From contig NZ_JALAMO010000001.1 of NCBI RefSeq assembly GCF_026790065.1, positions 266,546 to 330,545 on the forward strand: a stretch of DNA of 64,000 bases, written 5' to 3'. The notes beneath the pieces are model-generated. The model was not told the DNA's origin. It worked only from the letters and a program-made list of their open reading frames with translations, and did not search any database. This document shows positions 50,735 through 62,238 of this stretch, in pieces. Position numbers and translations under genes: made by a program. Every line of letters starts with the position of its first letter. The first letter of the stretch is position 1. The DNA is from Bacillus sp. N13C7 (GTDB taxonomy: Bacteria > Bacillota > Bacilli > Bacillales > Bacillaceae).

Positions 50735-52453
50735 TTAATCCTCCATCGTTGACAGGTCTCCGGCCGGCAAATTAAGCTCCCACGCCTTCAGCACGCGTCT
50801 CATGATTTTTCCGCTCCGGGTTTTCGGAAGCTTATCTTTAAATTCAATTTCACGCGGAGCCGCATGGGCTGCAAGCCCCTGCTTCACAAATAGGCGGATC
50901 TCTTCTTTCAGTTTATCGGACGGCTCAAATCCTTCTCTGAGTGCAATAAAAGCTTTAATGATTTCTCCCCGCACCGGATCAGGCTTTCCGATTACCCCTG
51001 CTTCTGCAATGGCCGGATGCTCGACAAGCTTGCTTTCCACTTCAAATGGGCCGACGCGCTCACCGGAGGTCATAATGACATCATCAACTCTGCCTTGGAA
51101 CCAGAAATATCCCTCATCATCCATGTAAGCAGAATCGCCGGACACATACCAGCCGCCCGGCATGAAATACGATTCGTACTTTTCAGGGTTATTCCAAATG
51201 GTATGCATCATGGACGGCCAGCCCTTTTTTATGGCGAGATTGCCCATTCGGTACGGCGGAAGCTCGTTGCCCTGATTGTCAACGATCGCTGCCTCCACAC
51301 CGGGAATCGGCTTACCCATTGAGCCCGGTTTGATATCCATGCAAGGATAGTTGCAGATGAGCTGGCTGCCCGTTTCTGTCATCCACCATGTATCATGGAT
51401 TCGTTTGTTAAACACTTTGTGCCCCCATCTGATGACTTCCGGATTTAACGGCTCACCGACACTGAGCACATGCCGGAGTGAGGTTAAATCATATTTCGCA
51501 GCCATCTCATCCCCCGCTCCCATCAGCATGCGAAAAGCGGTCGGCGCGCTGTACCAGACATTGACGCCAAGCTGCTCAATCGTTCCATACCAGCTCTCCG
51601 GGCTGAAGCGTCCGCCGACGATGACATTTGTTGCTCCGTTCAGCCACGGTGCAAAAATGCCGTATACCGTACCTGTCACCCAGCCCGGATCAGCTGTGCA
51701 CCAGTAAATGTCTTCTTCCTTTAAATCAAGAACCCACTTTCCTGTTTGGTATTGCTGAATCATCGCTTCATGGACATGAAGCACGCCCTTTGGCGTTCCA
51801 GTAGAACCCGATGTATAGTGAAGCAGATAGCCGTCTTTTTTGTCCATCCATTCGATATCCAGCCTTGTGCTCTCCTGTTTAGCTGCTTCGTCATAATTGA
51901 TGATGTTTGAGTCGCTAACATCCTCTCCGCCGACTACGAATATATGCTGTAAGTGAGGCAGTTTGTCAGCCGGTATTCTCTCCAGCAGCTCAGGCGTCGT
52001 GACAACAACCTTCGCCTCGCTGTTTTCAAGCCGGTCTTTCACCGCTCCCTCCATAAATGCTTCGAACAGCGGTCCGGCGATGGCACCGATTTTGATAGCG
52101 CCAAGCATAATAAAATAAAGCTCGGGTGATCTCGGCATAAAAATAAAAACGCGGTCCCCTTTTTCCACATTTCCATACCGTCTCAGTACATTCCCGGCTC
52201 TGTTTGATTCTTCTTTCATTTCTTTAAATGTGTATTTTTCATCCCGGTTTGCGTCTTTATAATAAAGCGCTACTTTGTTTTTTCGAAACGATTCGGCATG
52301 GCGGTCAATCGCTTCATACGCCGCATTCAGTTTCCCTGTCTCATACCAGGAGAAATGCTTCTCTGCCTCGGCCCAATCAAAATGCTGGTACGTTTCTTCA
52401 TAGTTTTTTAGATTATGGTCCCCCTCTATTGCTGGTAACGCTTTCAAATTCAT
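50735..52453 (-). CDS. acsA: Acetyl-CoA synthetase
   Basis: AMP-forming acetate activation to acetyl-CoA, for growth on acetate and acetoin products. 572 residues. P-loop YTSGSTGTPKG near 238-248, TGSQLI in the A5 region, YVSGDSAYMD, and the C-terminal catalytic Lys549 in TRSGKIMRR, which AcuA acetylates and AcuC deacetylates. Start ATG after AAAGGGGGATG; longer frames lack a site. Divergent from acuABC. A cre overlaps its first codons, for glucose repression. Confidence 0.98.
   Translation of the reverse strand: MNLKALPAIEGDHNLKNYEETYQHFDWAEAEKHFSWYETGKLNAAYEAIDRHAESFRKNKVALYYKDANRDEKYTFKEMKEESNRAGNVLRRYGNVEKGDRVFIFMPRSPELYFIMLGAIKIGAIAGPLFEAFMEGAVKDRLENSEAKVVVTTPELLERIPADKLPHLQHIFVVGGEDVSDSNIINYDEAAKQESTRLDIEWMDKKDGYLLHYTSGSTGTPKGVLHVHEAMIQQYQTGKWVLDLKEEDIYWCTADPGWVTGTVYGIFAPWLNGATNVIVGGRFSPESWYGTIEQLGVNVWYSAPTAFRMLMGAGDEMAAKYDLTSLRHVLSVGEPLNPEVIRWGHKVFNKRIHDTWWMTETGSQLICNYPCMDIKPGSMGKPIPGVEAAIVDNQGNELPPYRMGNLAIKKGWPSMMHTIWNNPEKYESYFMPGGWYVSGDSAYMDDEGYFWFQGRVDDVIMTSGERVGPFEVESKLVEHPAIAEAGVIGKPDPVRGEIIKAFIALREGFEPSDKLKEEIRLFVKQGLAAHAAPREIEFKDKLPKTRSGKIMRRVLKAWELNLPAGDLSTMED
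52432..52447 (-). promoter_or_regulatory. cre overlapping the start of acsA
   Basis: Minus strand TTGAAAGCGTTACCAG matches cre at 15 of 16 positions and covers codons 3 to 8 of acsA, where bound CcpA would block elongation. Glucose repression of acsA by CcpA is known. Confidence 0.65.
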
Positions 52454-52489
52454 GCCCAAACATCCCCCTTTGCTGAAGTTGTCACAATT

Positions 52490-52518
52490 ATTATAGTATA
52501 TATTCATATTCTTCTCAA
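52490..52518 (-). promoter_or_regulatory. Sigma-A promoter of acsA
   Basis: Minus strand TTGAGA, 17 bases, TATAAT, about 40 bases before the start. Confidence 0.8.
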
Positions 52519-52538
52519 TTTTTAAAATATAAACCATG

Positions 52539-52554
52539 TTGAAAACGCTTTATA
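52539..52554 (+). promoter_or_regulatory. cre-like site of acuABC
   Basis: TTGAAAACGCTTTATA matches cre at 14 of 16 positions; it overlaps the likely -35 (TTGAAA) of acuABC, whose -10 may be TATTCT at 52561-52566. Glucose repression of acuABC is known. Confidence 0.5.
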
Positions 52555-52613
52555 ATTTGGTATTCTTAAAGGAGGCATGTATTTTTTATAAGAATTGATG
52601 GGACGGTGAATTA

Positions 52614-55076
<2,463 letters not shown>

Positions 55077-55077
<1 letters not shown>

Positions 55078-55110
55078 AAAAACGACCTTCACGAAGAGGT
55101 CGTTTTTGAT
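55077..55110. terminator. Bidirectional terminator between acuC and motS
   Basis: Stem AACGACCT/AGGTCGTT with T-runs on both sides; the loop contains the motS stop codon. Confidence 0.8.
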
Positions 55111-55808
55111 TTTTTGATGACGATTTCCACACGCCGGTTTTCTTTCATGTGTTCGTTTGTCTTGTTATCCTTTACCGGCTTTGTATCCGCATAACCGACA
55201 GCAATAAAGCGCTTGGAGGGAAGTTTCTCTTTTGAGGTGAAGTATTGAATCACTCCGCTCGCCCGTGCTGCTGATAGCTCCCAGTTCGACGGGTATCGGT
55301 AAGTCGAGATGTTTCGGCTGTCTGTATGGCCCTCCACCTGAATGTCATTTGGAATTGTCTGAAGAAGAACGGCAATCCGATGAAGAAGTGTTTCAGCATT
55401 TTTCAGCACCTTTGCCTCACCTGAATCAAACAGCACAGCCTCCTGCAGAACGAGCACGACACCGCGTTCATCCCGTTTGGCTGTCATTAGGGTGTTCAAA
55501 TGATTGTCTTTTATATATGTATTTACTTTGTTAAGGAGCTGATCCTCTTGCTTCTTGGCATCGGCTGGCGATGTGTTCTTTTTCTCTATGGACGATTGGT
55601 CTGGCTGGAGCCCGCTGCCTTCTTTTTGAATCGATTCAACTGCCGTTTTAAATTTTTGCAGATCAATTTGGGACATTGAAAAAAGTAAAATAAAGAACAC
55701 AAGGATCAAAGTGATCAGATCTGTAAAGGTGACCATCCAGCTGGGTGAAGATTGACTGTTTTTCCCGCTTCCATTCCTTCTTTCAAAACGTTCTCTTCTA
55801 AGCTTCAT
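55089..55808 (-). CDS. motS: Sodium-driven flagellar stator MotS
   Basis: MotB-type stator subunit (also ytxE), 239 residues, anchoring the sodium-driven MotPS stator to peptidoglycan. One membrane segment (about 24-47) carries the ion-binding Asp30 in TFTDLITL; a linker rich in Lys/Gln/Ser follows (55-85), then the OmpA-like peptidoglycan domain (VEGHTDSRNIS, NWELSAARA, NRRVEIVI). It overlaps the end of motP by 11 bases. It ends in a terminator shared with acuC. Confidence 0.96.
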   Translation of the reverse strand: MKLRRERFERRNGSGKNSQSSPSWMVTFTDLITLILVFFILLFSMSQIDLQKFKTAVESIQKEGSGLQPDQSSIEKKNTSPADAKKQEDQLLNKVNTYIKDNHLNTLMTAKRDERGVVLVLQEAVLFDSGEAKVLKNAETLLHRIAVLLQTIPNDIQVEGHTDSRNISTYRYPSNWELSAARASGVIQYFTSKEKLPSKRFIAVGYADTKPVKDNKTNEHMKENRRVEIVIKKSKTTSS

Positions 55809-56616
55809 GTACAGATCCCTTTTTTGTTTTTACTTGATTCGGCTGCTTCTGCCATTCTTCCCGAGAGCTGAAAACGACAAGCTGGCTTTCGAGATTGCGA
55901 GGATTTTTTCCGGATTGGATTCCGATAATGCCCTCAACCATGACCTGCTTGATAAAGATTTCACTTTCCGTTTTTTCCTCAAGCTTAGCCGCAATCGGGT
56001 TGAAGACCATGTTTGCCAGCAATGAACCGTATAAGGTCGTCAGAAGTGCAACGGCCATATTCGGCCCAAGCATATTCGGGTCATTTAGGTTTTTGAGCAT
56101 CAGCACGAGCCCGACGAGCGTTCCGATCATTCCCCATGCCGGAGCAAATTCTCCTGCCTTCTCAAAAACACGCCGTCCTTTGCGGTGCCGTTCCTCCATT
56201 GCTGCGATTTCTGAGTCCATGACGAGCCGAATCGTTTCTTCATCCCAGCCGTCAACTGCTAATAACAGCCCTTTTTTCAAGAAAGGATCTTCAATGTCCC
56301 GAGCCTGGTCTTCCAGTGATAGCAGCCCGTGTTTTCGCGCATGATCAGAAAGAGAAACAAAGGTTTTCACCAGATCTTTCACATTGTCTTCCTGGCGGAT
56401 AAAAGCCTGCTTTAACACAGACGGCGATTTTTTCAGCTCTCTCGGCGGAAAACTGATAAAAACAGCGGCGCAAAGCCCCCCTGTTACGATAAAGAAAGAA
56501 GTCAGATCAAGAAAAGAACGGAAACCGCTTACTCCCGATCCCGAAATAATCCCGATCACAATAATAACCGTTCCTAACACAAAACCAACAGGTGTAAGAT
56601 AATCAAAACGTTTCAT
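55798..56616 (-). CDS. motP: Sodium-driven flagellar stator MotP
   Basis: MotA-type stator subunit (also ytxD), 272 residues with four membrane segments. Conserved MotA signatures are seen in the cytoplasmic loop and third segment (KAGEFAPAWGMIGTLVGLVLML) and TTLYGSLLANMVFNP. Two ATG codons in a row follow GGGGAGAA; I use the second. It follows ccpA with a terminator hairpin between, so it is expressed by read-through; removing that stem-loop raises motPS expression in B. subtilis. Confidence 0.96.
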   Translation of the reverse strand: MKRFDYLTPVGFVLGTVIIVIGIISGSGVSGFRSFLDLTSFFIVTGGLCAAVFISFPPRELKKSPSVLKQAFIRQEDNVKDLVKTFVSLSDHARKHGLLSLEDQARDIEDPFLKKGLLLAVDGWDEETIRLVMDSEIAAMEERHRKGRRVFEKAGEFAPAWGMIGTLVGLVLMLKNLNDPNMLGPNMAVALLTTLYGSLLANMVFNPIAAKLEEKTESEIFIKQVMVEGIIGIQSGKNPRNLESQLVVFSSREEWQKQPNQVKTKKGSVHEA

Positions 56617-56628
56617 CATTTCTCCCCA

Positions 56629-56669
56629 TGAAAAAAGCAAGAATTCACCTAAGAGGTGAAGCTTGCTCT
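56629..56669 (-). terminator. Stem-loop between ccpA and motP (leaky terminator)
   Basis: Stem AGCAAGcTTCACCT/AGGTGAA(TT)CTTGCT with T-run on the minus strand. Sits 12 bases before the motP start. A reported mutation in this intergenic stem-loop increases motPS transcription, so it works as an attenuator. Confidence 0.85.
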
Positions 56670-56679
56670 CTTGTTTTTC

Positions 56680-57684
56680 TTATGACTTAGTTGACTTTCT
56701 TAACTCTATACGGTGCGGCAGTTCGACGATATGCTCTTCAACCGGTTCTTTATTCATGAGCTTCGTCAGCAGTCTCATCGCCACGGCGCCAATATCATAT
56801 GTCGGCTGAACCACTGTTGAAAGCTGCGGACGAACCATGAGGCTTAATCTTGTATTATCAAATCCGATAATGTCGAGATCCTCAGGAATGGATAAGCCCT
56901 GATCCTGAGCGGCATGGATAATGCCGAGTGCCATTTCATCAGTTGCAGAAAGAATGGCTGTCGGTTTTTTGTCCAGGCTCATCAAATGCTGCAGCGCTTC
57001 AAGTCCGGAATCATATGTGTAATCCCCTTCAGCGACAAATTGTTCATTAAACGGAAGGTTCGCTTCTTCAAGCGCACGTTTGTAGCCTTGCAGTTTTTTT
57101 GAGCGGTTGATCGGTTCTGTCATTGGTCCGGAAACGAATGCGATGTCTGTATGTCCTTTATCAACCAAAAGCTTCACTGCATCATAGATCGCCTGTTCGT
57201 AATCAATCGCGACTGACGGTGTTTCCCCCTGCTCTTCTACTGAAGCGGCAAGTACAATCGGCACTGGAGAACGCTTAAATTCCGCAACATGCTCGTCCGT
57301 AATGTTTCCGCCCATAAACACGATGCCGTCCACTTGTTTGCCGAGCATTGTGTTTAACAGGTGCAGCTCTTTCTCCAGGTTTTGGTCAGAGTTGCTCAAA
57401 ATGATATTGTATTTATACATTGTCGCGATATCTTCAATCCCGCGTGCTAGCTCCGAATAGAAAATGCTGGAGATATCGGGAATGATGACACCTACAGTTG
57501 TTGTTTTTTTGCTTGCCAGCCCTCTTGCCACCGCGTTTGGACGGTAGCCGAGACGGTCAATGGCTTCCAAGACTTTTTTCCGTGTTGTCGGTTTTACATT
57601 CGGGTTGCCGTTCACGACACGGGAAACGGTTGCCATGCTTACATTAGCTTCTCTCGCTACGTCGTAGATCGTAATATTGCTCAT
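56680..57684 (-). CDS. ccpA: Catabolite control protein A
   Basis: LacI/GalR-family global regulator of carbon metabolism, 334 residues, that binds cre sites when complexed with HPr-Ser46-P or Crh. N-terminal HTH with the classic [18 protein letters not shown] at 9-26, hinge helix [13 protein letters not shown] (about 50-62) that enters the DNA minor groove, then the periplasmic-binding-protein-like core. ATG after AAAGGAGT. Several predicted target sites are in this very window (phoP, citZ, ackA, acsA, acuA). Followed by a leaky terminator and motPS. Confidence 0.98.
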   Translation of the reverse strand: MSNITIYDVAREANVSMATVSRVVNGNPNVKPTTRKKVLEAIDRLGYRPNAVARGLASKKTTTVGVIIPDISSIFYSELARGIEDIATMYKYNIILSNSDQNLEKELHLLNTMLGKQVDGIVFMGGNITDEHVAEFKRSPVPIVLAASVEEQGETPSVAIDYEQAIYDAVKLLVDKGHTDIAFVSGPMTEPINRSKKLQGYKRALEEANLPFNEQFVAEGDYTYDSGLEALQHLMSLDKKPTAILSATDEMALGIIHAAQDQGLSIPEDLDIIGFDNTRLSLMVRPQLSTVVQPTYDIGAVAMRLLTKLMNKEPVEEHIVELPHRIELRKSTKS

Positions 57685-57874
57685 CCTAAAACCACTCCTT
57701 TTACTGGATACACTTATCCTTATCTATAGCATAAACACTTTATGTAGAGAAATGTCATAATGTCCGAATTTATGTCGTTTATGATTTGTAAGCGTAAGTC
57801 AGTAGTGTACATTATTTTTCATTATTCATCAAATTTAAATACTTCTCATGAAATTATACACGTTTTTATAGATG

Positions 57875-57890
57875 ATGAAAACGTATACTT
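57875..57890 (+). promoter_or_regulatory. cre-like sequence between aroA and ccpA
   Basis: ATGAAAACGTATACTT matches cre at 15 of 16 positions (the near-3' A is T). A second partial match with a one-base offset is at 57785-57800. Functional role not established; ccpA is usually described as constitutive in B. subtilis. Confidence 0.4.
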
Positions 57891-57919
57891 GGATTTTATA
57901 ACTAAATAAACGAGAAAGC

Positions 57920-57951
57920 ATAAAAAAAGGCCGCAGACGCGGCCTTTTAAG
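57920..57951 (-). terminator. Intrinsic terminator after aroA
   Basis: Perfect stem AAAAGGCCGC/GCGGCCTTTT with a three-base loop and T-run on the minus strand. Confidence 0.92.
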
Positions 57952-57960
57952 ATTGATCAA

Positions 57961-59037
57961 TTAAGCGTTGACTTTCACCATTGGTTTCAGTTCATTCAGC
58001 CATTTTTCGAATTCAGGAATCGCCATTTGCTGAGCAGAGTCAGAAAGTGCAACTGACGGATCAGGGTGAACCTCAGCCATTACACCGTCTGCGCCGATCG
58101 CTAAAGCGGCTTTAGCAGTCGGAAGCAAGAGATCGCGGCGGCCAGTTGAATGCGTAACATCAACAAAAACAGGCAAATGCGTTTCTTGTTTCAAAATCGG
58201 TACAGCCGAAATATCCAGCGTGTTTCTCGTTGCTGTTTCGTATGTTCTGATCCCGCGCTCACAAAGGATAATTTGGTCATTTCCTTGTGACATGATGTAC
58301 TCAGCGGCATTGATGAATTCAGAGATTGTTGCAGCAAGTCCGCGCTTGAGAAGCACTGGCTTTTTCACTGCGCCTGCCGCTTTCAGCAATTCGAAGTTTT
58401 GCATGTTGCGCGCTCCGATTTGAATCACATCAATGTAGTCAAGCGCTTCTTCGATATGAGCCGGAGTTACAATTTCACTGATAACTGCCAGATCAAATTC
58501 GTCCGCTACACGTTTTAAAATTTGCAGGCCTTCAACACCAAGCCCTTGGAAATCGTATGGGCTCGTACGAGGCTTAAAGGCTCCTCCGCGCAAAATTTTA
58601 ATTCCTTGTTTTTTCGCAGCTGCAGCCACTTCAGCTACCTGCTCGTAGCTCTCTACTGCACATGGGCCGACAATGAATCTTTGCTGGCCGTCTCCGACTT
58701 TTTCACCTTTGATATCAACAATTGTATCTTCAGGTTTTTTCTTACGGGAGACAAGCAGCGCTTTGCTGTGATCTTCTTCCTGAAGCTCTAAACCGGCTTT
58801 GAATATCTCTTTAAAAATGTGCTGGATGGTAGAATTTTCGAAAGGCCCGTCATTGTTTTCAATGATTTTGTTTAACATTGTGCGTTCTCTGACAGGGTCA
58901 AAACGATTGACACCTTGTGCTTCCTTCGCTTTACCGATCTCTTTTACAACATTTCCGCGTTCGTTGATTAATTTTAATATTTGTAGGTTTAGTTCGTCTG
59001 CTTTCTGCCTTAAAAGCTCTAACTCTGTGTTGCTCAT
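57961..59037 (-). CDS. aroA: Chorismate mutase / DAHP synthase
   Basis: Bifunctional first enzyme of the shikimate pathway (also aroG), 358 residues. N-terminal chorismate mutase AroQ-type helical domain (about 1-85, [17 protein letters not shown]), which serves mainly as a feedback sensor of prephenate and chorismate, then the type I-beta DAHP synthase (about 105-350: [47 protein letters not shown]). ATG after AAAGGATG. Located directly upstream of ccpA and ends in a strong terminator. Confidence 0.97.
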   Translation of the reverse strand: MSNTELELLRQKADELNLQILKLINERGNVVKEIGKAKEAQGVNRFDPVRERTMLNKIIENNDGPFENSTIQHIFKEIFKAGLELQEEDHSKALLVSRKKKPEDTIVDIKGEKVGDGQQRFIVGPCAVESYEQVAEVAAAAKKQGIKILRGGAFKPRTSPYDFQGLGVEGLQILKRVADEFDLAVISEIVTPAHIEEALDYIDVIQIGARNMQNFELLKAAGAVKKPVLLKRGLAATISEFINAAEYIMSQGNDQIILCERGIRTYETATRNTLDISAVPILKQETHLPVFVDVTHSTGRRDLLLPTAKAALAIGADGVMAEVHPDPSVALSDSAQQMAIPEFEKWLNELKPMVKVNA

Positions 59038-59237
59038 TGTTTTCATCCTTTCCCTGCACATTCATTTTTTATTTTGTAGTTATCATGCATCTTACTATAA
59101 GTAATTCCAAATGGAAATACTGAAATACAAAAAATTTTATAAAAACTCTACTTTATTACCCAAACGCTTTTAAGTGATAAAGTAATCTATGAAGCTATCC
59201 TACATGATGTGAGGGCAATGTTCAAGGGTTTTTTCAA

Positions 59238-59275
59238 AAAAAAAAGCGCCAGATCATATCTGGACGCTTTTTTTA
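59238..59275 (-). terminator. Intrinsic terminator after ytxJ/brxC
   Basis: Stem AGCGTCCAGAT/ATCTGGCGCT with a GA loop and a ten-T run on the minus strand; ends the ytxGHJ operon. Confidence 0.92.
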
Positions 59276-59599
59276 TGACAGGTGCTGCTCAATAGCCGCT
59301 TCTGTAATTTGTGAATGTGAGGTATGCCATTTAACCTCACCGTTTTGGATGACGAAAACCTGAGGGCTTTCGTGTTTTACGCCGTATGTTTCTGCAATGA
59401 AATTTGACAGCGGCCGGGCTTCTTGTACTTGCAGGTAGTAAGCCGGCACATCCTCGTGCTGATTTGCAAAGGCATCAAACTCATGAAATGCTGCCTGGCT
59501 GATCGGGCATGTGGTGCTGTGTTTAAAGAAGACGAAAAGGCCTTCCTGTTCGGCAATCCGTTTAAATTCTTCCTCAGATTGAATAAGCTGTTTTGCCAT
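59273..59599 (-). CDS. brxC: Monothiol bacilliredoxin BrxC (YtxJ)
   Basis: 108-residue thioredoxin-fold protein with one active-site cysteine, Cys31 in the motif TCPIS, as in the monothiol bacilliredoxins that remove bacillithiol from proteins. The cis-proline region is HESPQVFV. Last gene of the ytxGHJ general-stress operon, 23 bases after ytxH. Its ATG lies after GGAAGAG. The name BrxC is used in B. subtilis for YtxJ. Confidence 0.92.
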   Translation of the reverse strand: MAKQLIQSEEEFKRIAEQEGLFVFFKHSTTCPISQAAFHEFDAFANQHEDVPAYYLQVQEARPLSNFIAETYGVKHESPQVFVIQNGEVKWHTSHSQITEAAIEQHLS

Positions 59600-59622
59600 T
59601 ACTCAAGCTCTTCCTTCCCTGC

Positions 59623-60078
59623 TTAGCGATTGATATGCTCAGCCTGTTTTTGTGCATCTTTCAGTTCGTCTTTTACATCTTCTTTCGTTTGGAGGACTTG
59701 ATCTTTTGTTTCATCAGCCGCCTGCATCGCTTCTTCTCTCATCTCTTGCATTTCGTTTGATGAATCAGTTTTTGCAGATTTGGAACGGTCTCTTAAATCC
59801 TTCACCTTGTTCATGATCTGCCCTGACTGATCCGCTACAAGCTGTGTGATGTTGGATGTTTTGTCTTTTGCGATGCTGACATATTGCGTGCCTTTTTCCT
59901 TCGCATCTGCCGTCATTTTGTCAGTTTTGTCCCGTAAAGCAACCGCTTGGCTGCCGAGATCGTCGCGAAGCTCTTTGCCTGATTTAGGCGCTAGAAAAAG
60001 TGCGGTAGTGGCACCGATGATTCCCCCGATTAAAGTTCCGATTAAAAAATCTTTACTATTAATTCCATCTTTGCTCAT
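59623..60078 (-). CDS. ytxH: General stress protein YtxH
   Basis: 151-residue YtxH family protein: a short N-terminal membrane segment (about 11-30, LIGTLIGGIIGATTALFLAP) followed by a long amphipathic helical region rich in Lys, Asp, Glu and Gln, resembling LEA-like or apolipoprotein-like helices. Function unknown; belongs to the sigma-B general stress regulon in B. subtilis with ytxG and ytxJ. Two adjacent ATG codons follow GAGGAGG; I use the second. Confidence 0.93.
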   Translation of the reverse strand: MSKDGINSKDFLIGTLIGGIIGATTALFLAPKSGKELRDDLGSQAVALRDKTDKMTADAKEKGTQYVSIAKDKTSNITQLVADQSGQIMNKVKDLRDRSKSAKTDSSNEMQEMREEAMQAADETKDQVLQTKEDVKDELKDAQKQAEHINR

Positions 60079-60107
60079 CATTATTCCTCCTCATCGTATT
60101 TTTTCTC

Positions 60108-60530
60108 TTACAGAGCCGATTTTTTTCTTTGCTTCCATTTCTCCCAAATTTCCATCGCTGCTTGGCTCCATGTGACAACTTGATTGATCTTGTCTTGATT
60201 TTCTCTTACTGATGCCGATACAGACCCTGCTGCCTGTTTCATGGATGTATTGAACTGCTGTACAGAAGTTCCCACTCCTTGAACAGCATGAACGACCGTG
60301 TTCAGCTTTTCTGATTTTTCCTGAATATCTTCAGCCAGGCGGTTGGTCTTATGTAAAAGCTCGGCTGTTTCAGTTGTAATGCCTTTCATTTGTCCCTCCA
60401 GCCCTTCGAGAGTGGATGCAACGTGTTTTAGTGTCAGCTGCAGTGACTTCAATGTTTTAGACAAGTAGATCACTAATACGAGAAATGCGACTGCGATGAG
60501 TGCAACGCTTAAATAAAGAATGATAATCAT
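60108..60530 (-). CDS. ytxG: General stress membrane protein YtxG
   Basis: 140-residue DUF948 protein. An N-terminal membrane segment (1-23) precedes an amphipathic helical domain with heptad-like spacing ([22 protein letters not shown]), ending with an RKKSAL tail. First gene of the ytxGHJ operon; in B. subtilis it is transcribed from sigma-B and sigma-H promoters. A clear sigma-B promoter is seen upstream. ATG after AAGGAGGTTT. Confidence 0.93.
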   Translation of the reverse strand: MIIILYLSVALIAVAFLVLVIYLSKTLKSLQLTLKHVASTLEGLEGQMKGITTETAELLHKTNRLAEDIQEKSEKLNTVVHAVQGVGTSVQQFNTSMKQAAGSVSASVRENQDKINQVVTWSQAAMEIWEKWKQRKKSAL

Positions 60531-60563
60531 CTCAAACCTCCTTGCTGCAGGATATACTGCTGT

Positions 60564-60588
60564 TTACCCGTTTTCTTCAATCATAAAC
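60564..60588 (-). promoter_or_regulatory. Sigma-B promoter of ytxGHJ
   Basis: Minus strand GTTTAT, 13 bases, GGGTAA matches the sigma-B consensus (GTTT, 12-15 bases, GGGWAW), 35 bases before the ytxG start. Confidence 0.85.
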
Positions 60589-60660
60589 ATGTGTGCTGGG
60601 CTGTATACATATTATTCTCCGTTTTGTCAGAAAATCCTTTAACAAGCTTTTCCAGCAGAT

Positions 60661-60692
60661 AAATAAAAAGCAGTGAGATCACTGCTTTTTAT
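60661..60692 (-). terminator. Intrinsic terminator after murC
   Basis: Almost perfect stem AAAAAGCAGTGA/TCACTGCTTTTT with a T-rich tail, overlapping the murC stop codon. Confidence 0.9.
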
Positions 60693-61990
60693 TATGCCAT
60701 GACGTTTTCGTAGGCTCTCATATATTTTTGGATATCTCCTGCTCCCATAAAGATGAGAACGGCTTTTTCATGAGCTTTTAAAACAGATGTGTCATCTTCT
60801 TCAATCAGCTTAGCATTATGAATTTTTCCTTGGAGATCGCCGATCGTCAGCTTTCCTGCGTTTTCTCTGGCAGAGCCGAAGATGTCGCATAAATACACAC
60901 AGTCAGCCCCGCTCAGGCTTTCTGCGAATTCGTCTAGAAATTGCTGCGTCCGCGTAAATGTATGAGGCTGGAATACCGCTACAATTTCACGATCAGGATA
61001 TTTCTGTCTTGCTGCCTCAATTGTCACTTTTATTTCTGTTGGGTGATGAGCGTAGTCGTCAATCAGGACTTGATCACCGAGCTGCTTCTCATTGAATCTG
61101 CGTTTGACGCCGCCGAATGATTTAAGGGCATGCTTAATGATGCTGGAATCAATTTCTTCATAATGGCATAACGCAATGACCGCCAATGAGTTTAATACAT
61201 TGTGGTGGCCGTACGCAGGAATGTAAAACGTATCATAGAATGTATTGCGGACAAATACATCGAAAGTTGTCCCTTCCGTGCTTTTTACGATGTTTCTGGC
61301 TTGAAAATCATTTTCTTCCCCCGTGCCGTAATACACAACAGGGACGTTTGCATGAATTTTCGGCAGATGCTCATCGTCTCCGCAGGCAATAATGCCTTTG
61401 TTGACTTGGAGAGCCATCTCTTGGAAAGCGTCAAACACATCGTCAATGCTTGAGAAGTAATCAGGATGGTCAAAATCAATATTCGTCATGATCGCGTAGT
61501 CAGGCTGATAGCTTAAGAAATGGCGGCGGTATTCACACGCTTCAAATACAAAATATTCGCTGTTTTCATTTCCCTGGCCTGTTCCGTCCCCGATTAAGTA
61601 AGACGTCGGTTTTGCGTTTTGGATCACGTGAGCCAGCAGCCCCGTAGTCGACGTTTTGCCGTGTGCACCCGTAACGGCAACACTTGTGAATTTTTTCATG
61701 TAGTCGCCTAAAAACTTATGATAACGTATCACCGGAATTCCTTCAGACATGGCTTTTTCAATCTCTGGATGCGTGTCTGGGAATGCATTACCGGCGATGA
61801 CTGTCATGCCGGGTTTAATATTTTCAGCGCTAAAAGGAAGAATCGTAATATTTCTTTTTTCAAGCGCTGTTTGTGTAAAAATAAATTTTTCGATATCCGA
61901 TCCTTGGACAGTATATCCATTATCATGAAGTATTTGGGCAAGCGGACTCATACCGGTCCCTTTTATTCCAACAAAATGATAAACAGTCAT
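60692..61990 (-). CDS. murC: UDP-N-acetylmuramate-L-alanine ligase
   Basis: Adds L-alanine to UDP-MurNAc in peptidoglycan synthesis; cytosolic. 432 residues with the Mur ligase three-domain plan: N-terminal UDP-binding Rossmann-like domain ([11 protein letters not shown]), central ATPase with the P-loop [10 protein letters not shown] at about 108-117 and DFDHPDYF, and C-terminal domain with [10 protein letters not shown] and [12 protein letters not shown] after TTGGAGGT. Between sftA and ytxG; separate from the dcw cluster, as usual in Bacillus. Confidence 0.98.
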   Translation of the reverse strand: MTVYHFVGIKGTGMSPLAQILHDNGYTVQGSDIEKFIFTQTALEKRNITILPFSAENIKPGMTVIAGNAFPDTHPEIEKAMSEGIPVIRYHKFLGDYMKKFTSVAVTGAHGKTSTTGLLAHVIQNAKPTSYLIGDGTGQGNENSEYFVFEACEYRRHFLSYQPDYAIMTNIDFDHPDYFSSIDDVFDAFQEMALQVNKGIIACGDDEHLPKIHANVPVVYYGTGEENDFQARNIVKSTEGTTFDVFVRNTFYDTFYIPAYGHHNVLNSLAVIALCHYEEIDSSIIKHALKSFGGVKRRFNEKQLGDQVLIDDYAHHPTEIKVTIEAARQKYPDREIVAVFQPHTFTRTQQFLDEFAESLSGADCVYLCDIFGSARENAGKLTIGDLQGKIHNAKLIEEDDTSVLKAHEKAVLIFMGAGDIQKYMRAYENVMA

Positions 61991-62204
61991 AATTGTACCT
62001 CCAACAAACGTCTATCTGTTCCCCAGTATATGACGCTCATTTCAATTTGCGACCGCGGCGGCTGAAAAGCAACCTTAGCGGCGTATTTTATATGTTTTGT
62101 AATGTTTAGTATCCGGTTATTTCTTTCCGATTAAACCTAGATATCAAGATTTGTTTATGCGCACCTGCTGTAAAGCGGCATAGCTGTTAAATGCTCTAAA
62201 CACT

Positions 62205-62212
62205 ATCATACC
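62205..62212 (-). promoter_or_regulatory. Extended -10 promoter, candidate for murC
   Basis: Minus strand TGGTATGAT is close to an extended -10 (TGnTATAAT). It would give murC a leader of about 200 bases. No clear -35. Confidence 0.35.
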
Positions 62213-62238
62213 ATGTTTGGTGTGAAAATGAACCTATA

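Noticed and set aside
52578..52592. Four-codon frame ATG TAT TTT TTA TAA as a leader peptide
   Set aside because: The AAAGGAGG is only one base from its ATG, which is too close for initiation; mentioned only as part of the acuA 5' end finding.
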